Shown here: piece by piece, positions 15,912-23,656 of the stretch
Position numbering within the stretch: the first letter of the stretch is position 1
How the letters are laid out: the number at the start of each line of letters is the position of its first letter
NCBI GenBank assembly: GCA_023453125.1
Contig: JAEXUB010000041.1
Span: 1 to 32,021 of the forward strand
Length of the DNA: 32,021 bases
Origin: Bacteroidota bacterium
GTDB lineage: Bacteria; Bacteroidota; Ignavibacteria; Ignavibacteriales; Melioribacteraceae
Direction of reading: 5' to 3'
Made by a program: the position numbers and the translations under genes
Notes under the pieces: model-generated
The model's database searches: none
The model's input: the letters and a program-made list of their open reading frames with translations, nothing else
Told to the model about the DNA's origin: nothing

Positions 15912-16658
15912 TTAATTTAAGTTATCTGAATTGTTCACATCTAATTTTTTGACTGTACCCGAAGTAAAATAGGGAATAACATCAACATTGCTTACTTTTG
16001 CGCAGTACTTCAGATCTTCTTCAAATCCGTTTTCCGCAAGAAGCTTTCCATGTTCCGATTCCTTTAAAAGTTTGAGCGTTGACTTGCCGAATGATTTGTT
16101 TAATGAAACAACCGCTTTTGCAGAATCGAACAGCTCAATGTTTTCATTCAGGGTTATCAATTCGGAAATCAGTTTTCCCGCGCAGACAGAATCCTCAAGA
16201 GAAAAAAAGCCGTTGGTTCCGGAACAGATTATTTCTACATCCTTGTTCAGTTTAATAAGATACTTTGAGATTGCTGCAAGATTATTAAAAGAACAGATAA
16301 GAAGATTTTCGGAGAATTTTGCTTTTACAATAGCTCTGGTACCGTTAGTTGTATAAAGAATTACCGTTTTGCCGCCTACTACACTCTCGGTATATTCAAG
16401 GGGGGAGTTGCCAAGATTAAAACCTTCAATTCTTTTTGTATTCCTCTCCCCTCCCAAAAGGGTCATGCCGCTGAAAATATTTCCCGATACTTTCATAGCA
16501 AAATCGACTGTCGCTACGGGAATAACCTCACGGGCTCCGTTATTAAGGGCGGCAACTATTGTAGTTGTCGCCCTCAAAACATCAATTACAACCGTCGTTT
16601 TGCCCGTAAAATAGAGTTCGTCAAAATTAGCCGGCGAAAATAATACTCTTACTTTCAT
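15912..16658 (-). CDS. comB: ComB-family 2-phosphosulfolactate phosphatase
   Basis: In methanogens ComB removes phosphate from 2-phosphosulfolactate during coenzyme M synthesis; bacterial homologues are common outside that pathway, where the physiological substrate is unproven. The 248 residues include DVLRATTT (26-33), LLGGERN (67-73), GFNLGNSP (79-86), LYTTNGTRA (101-109), and ICSGTNGFFSLED. These are the family's conserved active-site loops. Length matches. Its ATG directly abuts the gcvT stop (TAAATG) and AAAAAAGG lies just upstream, so translation is probably coupled. No comA, comC or other sulfolactate gene is near. The name reflects the family, not a proven reaction. Confidence 0.9.
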   Translation of the reverse strand: MKVRVLFSPANFDELYFTGKTTVVIDVLRATTTIVAALNNGAREVIPVATVDFAMKVSGNIFSGMTLLGGERNTKRIEGFNLGNSPLEYTESVVGGKTVILYTTNGTRAIVKAKFSENLLICSFNNLAAISKYLIKLNKDVEIICSGTNGFFSLEDSVCAGKLISELITLNENIELFDSAKAVVSLNKSFGKSTLKLLKESEHGKLLAENGFEEDLKYCAKVSNVDVIPYFTSGTVKKLDVNNSDNLN

Positions 16659-17744
16659 TTATCCTTTTTTAATAAAGGGAAATTTCACTACCGTAGCAGG
16701 GAATTCCTTTCCTCTGATGAAGAAATTTACCTTGGAACCTTCAGCGGAAAGTTCTGCCGGGACGTATCCCATTGCAATCGGCTTTTCGAGGATAGGGCTA
16801 ACTGTGCCGCTTGTTACCTGTCCGATTACATTTCCGTTTAAGCTTAAATCGTAGCCGTGGCGCGGGAATGTCTTTTCATCCGAAACCATACCGACGAGCT
16901 TACGTTTTAATCCTGCTTCCTTAACCTTAACGAGTACGTCTTTTGCAATAAAATTATCTTTTTTAAGTTTTGTAATCCAGCCGAGCCCTGCTTCGAGAGG
17001 ATTGGTAGTCTGGTCAATATCGTTTCCGTAGAGGCACATACCCATTTCAAGACGCAGAGAATCTCTTGCGCCTAATCCGACAGGCTGGATATCAAATTCT
17101 TTTCCTGCTTCAAAAATAGCATTCCAAAGTTTTTCCGATGCAGCGACATCCCCTTTGAAATAGACTTCATAACCAAGTTCGCCGGTGTAGCCGGTTCTTG
17201 ATACAATTGCGTCAATTCCTGCAACTTTAGCTTTAAAGAAATGATAATATTCAAGGTCGAGAGGCTTATCGCAGATTTTCTGGATTGTATCCTTCGATTT
17301 AGGTCCCTGAATTGCGAGGAGTGAATATTCATCGCTTTCATCGTCAATCTGAGCGCCGAATTTATTATTCTCTTTCATCCAGGCAACGTCTTTTTCCTTG
17401 TTTGACGCATTGACCACAAGGAGATATTCCTTTTCGGAAACCCTGTAAACCAAAAGATCGTCTACAATTCCGCCGTCGGGGTAACACATTGCGGAATACT
17501 GAACACGGCCGTCGTACAATGCCGAAGCGTCGTTAACGGTAATGTGCTGAATTAAATCGAGAGCCTTATCCCCTCTTATATAAACTTCCCCCATATGGGA
17601 TACATCAAAAACGCCAACGCTGCTGCGAACGGCCTTGTGCTCATTAATGATTGATGAATAAAGGACCGGCATCTGGAAACCGGCAAAATCAACTATCTTT
17701 GCGCCTAACTTCTCATGAATTGCATAAAAATTTGTCTTTTTCAT
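16659..17744 (-). CDS. gcvT: Glycine cleavage system T protein (aminomethyltransferase)
   Basis: Transfers the methylene group from the H-protein aminomethyl arm to tetrahydrofolate, releasing ammonia. The 361 residues match GcvT. Conserved segments: DFAGFQMPVLYSSIINEHKAVR, VFDVSHMGEV, GGIVDDLLVYR (Asp95-Asp96, at the catalytic aspartate region), RTGYTGELGYEVYF, LGARDSLRLEMGMCLYGND, and GTVSPILEKPIAMGYV. The H and P proteins are not in the window, so the system is split on the chromosome. It starts seven bases after the transaldolase stop with GAGAGA just upstream. GcvT paralogues such as YgfZ lack the RDSLRLEMG arrangement, so this is probably the true T protein. Confidence 0.96.
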   Translation of the reverse strand: MKKTNFYAIHEKLGAKIVDFAGFQMPVLYSSIINEHKAVRSSVGVFDVSHMGEVYIRGDKALDLIQHITVNDASALYDGRVQYSAMCYPDGGIVDDLLVYRVSEKEYLLVVNASNKEKDVAWMKENNKFGAQIDDESDEYSLLAIQGPKSKDTIQKICDKPLDLEYYHFFKAKVAGIDAIVSRTGYTGELGYEVYFKGDVAASEKLWNAIFEAGKEFDIQPVGLGARDSLRLEMGMCLYGNDIDQTTNPLEAGLGWITKLKKDNFIAKDVLVKVKEAGLKRKLVGMVSDEKTFPRHGYDLSLNGNVIGQVTSGTVSPILEKPIAMGYVPAELSAEGSKVNFFIRGKEFPATVVKFPFIKKG

Positions 17745-17751
17745 ATCTCTC

Positions 17752-18396
17752 TCACTGATTTAGTTTTTTCCAATCGGCTAAGAATTTTTCCAATCCTAAG
17801 TCGGTTAAAGGATGTTTGAATAATTTTTCAATTACATCGAAAGGCATTGTTGCAACATGTGCCCCCATCAAAGCGGCATCTACAAGATGAAGCGGATGAC
17901 GGACACTTGCTACCAGTACCTCTGTTTTGTAATTGTAGTTTTTATATATCTGCACTATCTGTTTAATTAAATCCATTCCGTTATGGCTTATATCGTCAAG
18001 CCTGCCAACAAACGGGCTAATGTATGTAGCTCCGGCCTTTGCTGCAAGAAGAGCCTGCGAAGGGGAAAAACAGAGTGTAACATTTGTTTTTATATCTTCT
18101 TCGGTCAACGACTTAACTGCTTTAATGCCTTCTTTAATTAAAGGGACCTTAATAACAATATTGCGGTGGATTTTTTTTAATTCCCTTGCTTCCTTCATCA
18201 TTCCGTCATAATCGGTAGAAACCACTTCGGCGCTTATAGGACCGTCAACAATCTTGCATATTTCAACAAGAAGTTCATTAAAGTTCTTTCCTTCTTTAGC
18301 AACCAGCGAAGGATTTGTAGTAACGCCGTCTAATAAACCGTATGAGGCAGCTTCCCTAATCTGTTCAATATTTGCAGTATCAATAAAAAATTTCAT
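17752..18396 (-). CDS. Transaldolase / fructose-6-phosphate aldolase-like (TalC subfamily)
   Basis: A short, single-domain class I aldolase barrel of 214 residues. This subfamily includes true transaldolases (dihydroxyacetone transfer in the non-oxidative pentose-phosphate pathway) and FSA-type aldolases, and sequence alone does not separate them well. Visible motifs: MKFFIDTANIEQIREA at the N-terminus, GVTTNPSLVAKEG, and IVIKVPL with the Schiff-base lysine Lys83. Further on are NVTLCFSPSQALLAAKAGATYISPFVGRLDD and VLVASVRHPLHLVDAALMGAH. It starts after the hairpin following the RNase G gene, with AGAGGA upstream of the ATG. It leads the gcvT-comB-ftsK run. Confidence 0.93.
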   Translation of the reverse strand: MKFFIDTANIEQIREAASYGLLDGVTTNPSLVAKEGKNFNELLVEICKIVDGPISAEVVSTDYDGMMKEARELKKIHRNIVIKVPLIKEGIKAVKSLTEEDIKTNVTLCFSPSQALLAAKAGATYISPFVGRLDDISHNGMDLIKQIVQIYKNYNYKTEVLVASVRHPLHLVDAALMGAHVATMPFDVIEKLFKHPLTDLGLEKFLADWKKLNQ

Positions 18397-18449
18397 TTTT
18401 CATCCTCTATAGTTTAATAATAAATACCGTATCGTTCAGTTCAATAATT

Positions 18450-18475
18450 TAAACTGCCGGCTATTTTAAGCCGGC
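18450..18475 (-). terminator. Hairpin, probable intrinsic terminator after the RNase E/G gene
   Basis: A perfect 7-bp GC-rich stem (GCCGGCT / AGCCGGC, 18456-18475) with a 6-base loop, extendable by five AT pairs across a 3-base bulge. It begins 19 bases past the stop. The following tract on the minus strand (AGTTTAAATT) is only moderately T-rich, so termination strength is uncertain. The remainder of the 98-base gap shows nothing else. Confidence 0.7.
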
Positions 18476-18494
18476 TTAAAATCAGGAACAAATA

Positions 18495-20078
18495 TCAGGA
18501 GAATTCTTCAGTAATATTTTCACCGCTCTTAGAGACAAGAACGTCGAATTTCTGCGGATTGAGTTTTTCATCCTCATCGAGTATAAGTCGTACGAAATAT
18601 TTGAATTGAAGTTTAACAAGCTTAGAAATTGTGCCTTCGCGCAGTTTTGCCCCCAATGATGGATGGACGTGAAGAGTAAGCTTGCGCGCCTTCTTTTCTA
18701 TTCTCATTCTCTTAATTACATTCTCAATATCGTACATCATATTCGATTTCTTTGTCAGGAGCCCTGTGCCCATACAGTAAGGGCATTCCTCATAGAGGGA
18801 CTGGACAATGTTTTCTCTTACTCTCTGACGTGTAATCTGCATCAATCCGAATTCAGTCATTGGAAGCATAGCAATTTTAGCGCGGTCTTTGCGGAATTCT
18901 TTTTTAAGCTCGTCGAATACCTTCTTCCTGTTTTTGTCATCTTCAAGGTCAATAAAATCAACTACAACCAGACCGCCGATATCGCGCAGGCGGAGCTGGC
19001 GTACAATTTCCCTTGCGGCTTCAAGATCGGTTTTAAGGGAGTTAAGTTCCTGTTCCTTACTCTTGGCATACCGTCCGCTGTTAACGTCAACAACAGTCAT
19101 AGCCTCGGTATGTTCAATAACAATGTGTCCGCCGCTGGGCAGGTTAACTTTGCGCCCCATTAATTCTTTTATCTGCTGTTCAACCTTAAAAGCTTCGAAT
19201 ATAGGCTCGCGCCCCTTGTATAATTCGATTTTTTCTATCAGTTCAGGCTGAATAAGTTCTACATAATCCCTTATTTCCTTTAACATCTTCTTGGAATCGA
19301 TATATACTCTTGAAATATCGGGAGTGTATAAATCCCTTATAACGCTTATGGTAGTGCTCAAATCCTGGTAAAGCAGTGTGGGAGGAGTGCTGTTTTTAAC
19401 TTTTTCCTGAATTTCCTTCCAGGTTCTGCTTAAATATTTAAGATCAAGGGCAAGCGATTCTTCAGGCTGGTCCTTAGCCGCGGTGCGTATTATAAGTCCG
19501 CAGTCTTCGGGCAATACGCCTCTGGCAAGTTTTCTTAATCTTCTTCTTTCCCTAAAATCGTGTATTTTTTTCGAGATGCCGATTTTATTATCAAAAGGAA
19601 GAAGAACGCAGAAACGGCCGGGAATGGAGATAGAAGATGTTACTCTTACCCCTTTGTCCTTAACCGGCTCTTTAATAATCTGAATTATGATTTCCTGCCC
19701 TTTGTGGAGCTTAGGAATTGAGCCTTCCCTTTCAATCTGAGGTTTAACCGGAGCGCGTTTCGGTTTCGGCCCGCTCCCCTCAGAACCGGTTTCATCATCA
19801 TCTTCATCAACATCATCCTCTTCATCGAGCATTCCCTGAAGGCTTTCCATTCTATCCCCGATGTCGGAGAAATGCAGGAATGCGTCGTGTTTAAGTCCGA
19901 TATCAACAAATGCGGCCCGTATGCCGGGGAGTACTCTGGCAACTTTGCCAAGATAAATATCCCCTACCATTCTCCGTTTTTCGGGATGGTCTACAAAAAA
20001 GTCAACCAGATTACTATCTTCATTAATAGCAACTCTGGTCTGGCTTTCGGAAGAATTAACAACAATTTCTTTTATCAT
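18495..20078 (-). CDS. rng: Ribonuclease E/G family endoribonuclease
   Basis: An endonuclease of rRNA/tRNA processing and mRNA decay. The 527 residues (from the preferred ATG) contain an N-terminal S1 domain (about 37-150), interrupted by an insertion at about 72-121 that carries an acidic run DEEDDVDEDDDE. After it come the 5'-sensor/RNase H-like region and a DNase I-like catalytic domain, with Asp331 (TVVDVNSGR) and Asp374 (VVVDFIDLED) as the metal-binding pair, then the CPYC zinc-link (Cys432, Cys435). There is no long C-terminal degradosome scaffold, so it is RNase G-sized. A longer GTG start at 20093 overlaps dusB; the ATG at 20078 has GAAAGAG six bases upstream and matches the family N-terminus. 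Confidence 0.95.
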   Translation of the reverse strand: MIKEIVVNSSESQTRVAINEDSNLVDFFVDHPEKRRMVGDIYLGKVARVLPGIRAAFVDIGLKHDAFLHFSDIGDRMESLQGMLDEEDDVDEDDDETGSEGSGPKPKRAPVKPQIEREGSIPKLHKGQEIIIQIIKEPVKDKGVRVTSSISIPGRFCVLLPFDNKIGISKKIHDFRERRRLRKLARGVLPEDCGLIIRTAAKDQPEESLALDLKYLSRTWKEIQEKVKNSTPPTLLYQDLSTTISVIRDLYTPDISRVYIDSKKMLKEIRDYVELIQPELIEKIELYKGREPIFEAFKVEQQIKELMGRKVNLPSGGHIVIEHTEAMTVVDVNSGRYAKSKEQELNSLKTDLEAAREIVRQLRLRDIGGLVVVDFIDLEDDKNRKKVFDELKKEFRKDRAKIAMLPMTEFGLMQITRQRVRENIVQSLYEECPYCMGTGLLTKKSNMMYDIENVIKRMRIEKKARKLTLHVHPSLGAKLREGTISKLVKLQFKYFVRLILDEDEKLNPQKFDVLVSKSGENITEEFS

Positions 20079-20084
20079 AAAAAA

Positions 20085-20091
20085 CTCTTTC
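20085..20091 (-). promoter_or_regulatory. Ribosome-binding site choosing the RNase G ATG
   Basis: GAAAGAG on the minus strand, six bases before the ATG at 20076-20078 and spanning the dusB stop. It supports the shorter start over the GTG at 20093. Confidence 0.5.
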
Positions 20092-21169
20092 ACTTAGTTG
20101 TACAAGCAACCAGTTTTTCGTTCTCTTCATCCAACCAGAAGAGAATCCTTTTTTTAAACTTCCGGTAAATCTCCTCCTTTTCATCCGAAGGATCAAGATT
20201 ACCCTTAATTCTGCTGCAGTGTTCTGCAACCAATTTATTTAAATCTTCAATCGATTTAACAGAGAAAACACTCTGTAAATACTCATTTATTCCGTTATAA
20301 AACTGTAAATACCAAATTGAATTCTTTTTAGCCTTATTAAGCGCCAGGTCGTCGCCGAATTCCTTGCGCAATAAATCGATATGCCGCAGTAAAACAGGGC
20401 AGGCAATATCAATACCGGGATGTCCCGGGTCGCAGCCCTCTTCAACGAGTGAATTATAGCGCGCAAAGAGGAAAGGATTTCCAATTGCGCCTCTGCCGAC
20501 CATAATTGAATCGCATCCCGTTTCATCAAACATTCTTAACGCATCCTGCGGAGCAAATACAGAGCCGTTTCCCACCACATCAATCTTAACGCTTTCCTTT
20601 ACTTTTCTAAGCCAGGTCCAATCGGGTTCGGTTTCATAACTGTCTGCAGCCGTTCTGCAATGGACTGCGATTAATGAAGCTCCGTTATCCTCTGCAATCT
20701 TTGCGTTTTCAATAATATTAATGCTTCTCTTATCTTTTCCCAACCTGAGCTTAACCGAAAGGGGTATCTCCCCTGCGGCAGCGGAAGCTCTTTTAATAAT
20801 CCCGGCTAAAAGAGCCGGATTATTTAAAAGCGATGACCCCATATCATTCTTTAATACTTTTTCAACGGAGCATCCGCAATTAATGTCAATCAGATCGGGT
20901 TTAAACTTTTTTATCTCTAATACCGCTTCCGCAATAATTCCCGGGTCGTTCCCTAAAATCTGAACCCCGACAGGTTTTTCATCCCTGCTGAAAGAGAGGT
21001 AGCGGAGAGTATCAAAATTATTATTAATAACGCCGGAAGCGCTTACCATTTGGGTAAATGTAAGTCCCGCTCCCTGCTCTTTAATAATTTTTCTGAATGA
21101 AGAGTCGGAAATCTCAGCCATCGGAGCCAGAATTAGTTTTTTCCCGATATCAAGATTACCGATTTTCAT
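20090..21169 (-). CDS. dusB: tRNA-dihydrouridine synthase (DusB-like)
   Basis: An FMN enzyme reducing specific uridines in the tRNA D-loop to dihydrouridine. The 359 residues contain the FMN barrel start KLILAPMAEISDSSFR (family APMAGVTD-like), GVQILGNDP, IDINCGCSVEKVLKNDMGSSLL with the catalytic cysteine expected at Cys100, VHCRTA for tRNA/substrate contact, and VGNGSV and VGRGAIGNPFLF for phosphate binding. The usual Gly-Cys-Pro is Gly-Cys-Ser here, and a further cysteine sits two residues before. The specific Dus subtype is uncertain. AAGGAAGG lies five bases before the ATG. It starts just 13 bases past the pnp terminator T-tract, and its stop overlaps the longer RNase G frame. Confidence 0.92.
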   Translation of the reverse strand: MKIGNLDIGKKLILAPMAEISDSSFRKIIKEQGAGLTFTQMVSASGVINNNFDTLRYLSFSRDEKPVGVQILGNDPGIIAEAVLEIKKFKPDLIDINCGCSVEKVLKNDMGSSLLNNPALLAGIIKRASAAAGEIPLSVKLRLGKDKRSINIIENAKIAEDNGASLIAVHCRTAADSYETEPDWTWLRKVKESVKIDVVGNGSVFAPQDALRMFDETGCDSIMVGRGAIGNPFLFARYNSLVEEGCDPGHPGIDIACPVLLRHIDLLRKEFGDDLALNKAKKNSIWYLQFYNGINEYLQSVFSVKSIEDLNKLVAEHCSRIKGNLDPSDEKEEIYRKFKKRILFWLDEENEKLVACTTK

Positions 21170-21182
21170 TCAAACCTTCCTT

Positions 21183-21213
21183 AAAAGAAAAAGGTGCTGA
21201 TTTACTCAGCACC
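21183..21213 (-). terminator. Intrinsic terminator overlapping the end of pnp
   Basis: A perfect 8-bp stem (GGTGCTGA / TCAGCACC, 21193-21213) with a 5-base loop, followed on the minus strand by TTTTTCTTTT. The pnp stop codon (21202-21204) lies in the loop, so the upstream arm encodes the last PNPase residues. It closes the rimP-to-pnp cluster. Confidence 0.88.
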
Positions 21214-23316
21214 CTCAACTTCATTTTTTTCTTCAGGATCTTTCTCGTTTAAAGCTGCTTTTCTGGAAAGACTGTATTTACCGTTTTCTATTTTCAACAA
21301 TTTAACCTTTACTCTCTCTCCTTCTTTTAGAACTTCTTCTACTTTCTCAATACGTTTTGTATCGAGCTGGGAGATGTGTAAAAGTCCCTGTATTCCGGGG
21401 AGGAATTCAACAAAGGCGCCGAATTCAGCAAGCTTAATAACTTTGCCCATATAGATTTTATCTACTTCAGGTTCGGTTGTAAAGAGTTTAATATACTCTT
21501 TTGCTTTCTGAGCCTGCGATTTATCCTGTCCCGAAATATGAACGGTGCCGTCTTCATCAATGGCAATTTCAACACTGAATTCTTTCTGGATAGCCTGAAC
21601 ATTCTTTCCGCCCGGTCCAATAAGAGCGCCTATCTTTTCAGGTCTTATCTTGGTTGAAAGCAATGTAGGAGCATAAACTGAAATTGATTCTCTATGCTTT
21701 GTAATAGCCTGGTTCATTATAGAAAGAATATGCATTCTTCCTTCCTTTGCCTGGGCTAATGCCGCTTCCATTGTTTCGAAAGAGATTCCCTGTATCTTTA
21801 AGTCCATCTGGATAGCCGTAATGCCGTTTGTGGAGCCGGCTACTTTGAAGTCCATATCGCCGAGGTGATCTTCGTTTCCGAGAATATCGGTAAGAATTGC
21901 GTACTGATCCCCTTCCTTAATGAGTCCCATTGCAATACCCGCAATAGCGCATTTTGTAGGAACTCCGCCGTCCATCATAGCGAGTGAACCGGCGCATACT
22001 GTAGCCATAGAAGAAGAACCGTTCGATTCCAGAATATCAGAATTGATTCTTAGAATGTAAGGGAATTTTTCTCCTTCGGGGGCAACATATTTAAGAGCTC
22101 TTTCGGCAAGGTTTCCGTGCCCTACTTCGCGGCGTCCGGGTCCCATTATTTTGCCTGTTTCGCCTACGCTGAAAGGAGGGAAATTATAGTGGAGCATAAA
22201 ACTCTTCTTATACTCTGTTTTAAGTCCGTCTATAATCTGTTCATCCCCTTTAATACCGAGAGTTAAGGTAGTTAAGCTCTGGGTTTCGCCTCTTGTAAAG
22301 AGTGCCGAACCGTGAGTTCTCGGCAGTAATCCAAGCTCAATTGAGATAGGTCTTACAGTTTTGGTATCGCGTCCGTCAAGACGAATGCCTTTTTCAAGAA
22401 TCTGTCTGCGCATTAACTCTTTTTCAATATCGTGCAGAATTTCTTTAATGGCACTTTCCTTTTCGGGATATTTTTCTGCAAGAGCGGCAATTACTTCATC
22501 GGTAAGTTCTTTGTTTTTATTGGAACGCTCTTCCTTAGCGAGAACGGAGCCTACAATTGCAGCGAATTTATCGTAAGCAAGGCTCTTAACGTCGTTAACG
22601 AGGTTTTCGTCAACTTCTTTAACCTTGACTTCCATTTTAGGCTTGCCACATAATTCGCGCAGTTCCTTCTGCATATTGATAATTTTAACAATTTCGGTAT
22701 GCGCGAATTTCAACGCGTTAAGGAATTCTTCTTCTGAAATTTCCTTGGCTTCCCCTTCAACCATAATAATGGAAGATTCGGTTCCGGCTACAACCAATTC
22801 AAGATCGCTGGCTTCAATTTCGAGGTGAGTAGGATTGATAATATACTGTCCGTTAATTCTTCCCACCCTAACTTCGCCGATAGGCTCAAGAAAAGGAATA
22901 TCGGAAACCATCAGAGCGGCTGAAGCGCCTACTGCTGCAATTACATCGGCATCGTTTTCGTTGTCATACGAATAAACAGTAGCGACAATCTGAGTGTCGT
23001 TTCTGTATTCGTCAGGGAAAAGAGGCCTTATTGGGCGGTCAATTAAGCGCGAGCTGAGAACTTCTTTGTCTGTCGGCTTTCCTTCTCTCTTGAAGAATCC
23101 CCCCGGAATTTTTCCGGCTGCGAAATATTTTTCGCGGTATTCAACCTGAAGAGGGAAAAAATCGATTTCTTCTCTTAATGCTCCTGCAACTGCCGTTACC
23201 AATACCATAGTATCGCCGTAGCGGACCATTACTGCTCCGTTTGCCTGTTTGGCAAGCTTACCGGTCTCTATTGATAGTTTTTTATTCCCGATTTCAATTT
23301 CTTTATTATAAACCAT
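21202..23316 (-). CDS. pnp: Polynucleotide phosphorylase PNPase
   Basis: A phosphorolytic 3'-5' exoribonuclease central to mRNA decay. The 704 residues hold two RNase PH-like cores separated by an alpha-helical domain. The first core has VMVRYGDTMVLVTAV and GGFFKREGKPTDKEVLSSRLIDRPIRPLF-type segments. The second, catalytic core has LLPRTHGSALFTRGETQ, FSVGETGKIMGPGRREVGHG and DILGNEDHLGDMDFKVAG. A KH domain (IGALIGPGGKNVQAI, about 555-615) and an S1 domain (about 625-690, GKVIKLAEFGAFVEFLPG) end the protein. It follows rpsO by 11 bases with AAAGGA upstream, the conserved rpsO-pnp pair. A terminator overlaps its 3' end. Confidence 0.98.
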   Translation of the reverse strand: MVYNKEIEIGNKKLSIETGKLAKQANGAVMVRYGDTMVLVTAVAGALREEIDFFPLQVEYREKYFAAGKIPGGFFKREGKPTDKEVLSSRLIDRPIRPLFPDEYRNDTQIVATVYSYDNENDADVIAAVGASAALMVSDIPFLEPIGEVRVGRINGQYIINPTHLEIEASDLELVVAGTESSIIMVEGEAKEISEEEFLNALKFAHTEIVKIINMQKELRELCGKPKMEVKVKEVDENLVNDVKSLAYDKFAAIVGSVLAKEERSNKNKELTDEVIAALAEKYPEKESAIKEILHDIEKELMRRQILEKGIRLDGRDTKTVRPISIELGLLPRTHGSALFTRGETQSLTTLTLGIKGDEQIIDGLKTEYKKSFMLHYNFPPFSVGETGKIMGPGRREVGHGNLAERALKYVAPEGEKFPYILRINSDILESNGSSSMATVCAGSLAMMDGGVPTKCAIAGIAMGLIKEGDQYAILTDILGNEDHLGDMDFKVAGSTNGITAIQMDLKIQGISFETMEAALAQAKEGRMHILSIMNQAITKHRESISVYAPTLLSTKIRPEKIGALIGPGGKNVQAIQKEFSVEIAIDEDGTVHISGQDKSQAQKAKEYIKLFTTEPEVDKIYMGKVIKLAEFGAFVEFLPGIQGLLHISQLDTKRIEKVEEVLKEGERVKVKLLKIENGKYSLSRKAALNEKDPEEKNEVEGAE

Positions 23317-23327
23317 TTAATATCCTT

Positions 23328-23597
23328 TTACTTTCTAATGTTTAACTCTTTAATTATCGCTCTATATCTAGCAATGTCTTTTGCGGCTAAATAATCGAGA
23401 ATTCTTCTTCTTTTACCAACAAGCATCATAAGGCCGCGGCGCGAAGCATGGTCTTTTTTGTGTGCTTCGAAATGGCCTGTTAACTGGTTGATTCTTTCCG
23501 TTAAAATGGCTACCTGAACTTCTGCTTTTCCGCAGTCGTTCTCATTTGCGCCGAATTTTTTAACGAGTTCCTGTTTCTTTTCTTTTGTCAATGACAT
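23328..23597 (-). CDS. rpsO: Ribosomal protein uS15
   Basis: An 89-residue primary 16S rRNA-binding protein of the small subunit platform, normal in length. Diagnostic segments are GKAEVQVAILTERINQLTGHFEAHKKDHASRRGL and LVGKRRRILDYLAAKD. CAGGAG lies six bases before the ATG. In several bacteria S15 represses its own translation by binding a leader structure. The 59-base gap ahead of it contains one hairpin close to the ribF stop, but no pseudoknot could be shown by eye. It is followed by pnp, the classic order. Confidence 0.98.
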   Translation of the reverse strand: MSLTKEKKQELVKKFGANENDCGKAEVQVAILTERINQLTGHFEAHKKDHASRRGLMMLVGKRRRILDYLAAKDIARYRAIIKELNIRK

Positions 23598-23627
23598 TTT
23601 GTTACTCCTGTTGTTTGATTTACGATA

Positions 23628-23651
23628 TAACTCCAGAGAATACCGGAGTTA
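23628..23651 (-). other. Hairpin between ribF and rpsO
   Basis: A 7-bp stem (TAACTCC / GGAGTTA) with a 10-base loop starts five bases after the ribF stop and about 30 bases before the rpsO start codon. No T-tract follows on the minus strand, so it looks less like a terminator than a processing or rpsO leader element. Function is unproven. Confidence 0.45.
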
Positions 23652-23656
23652 ATTAT

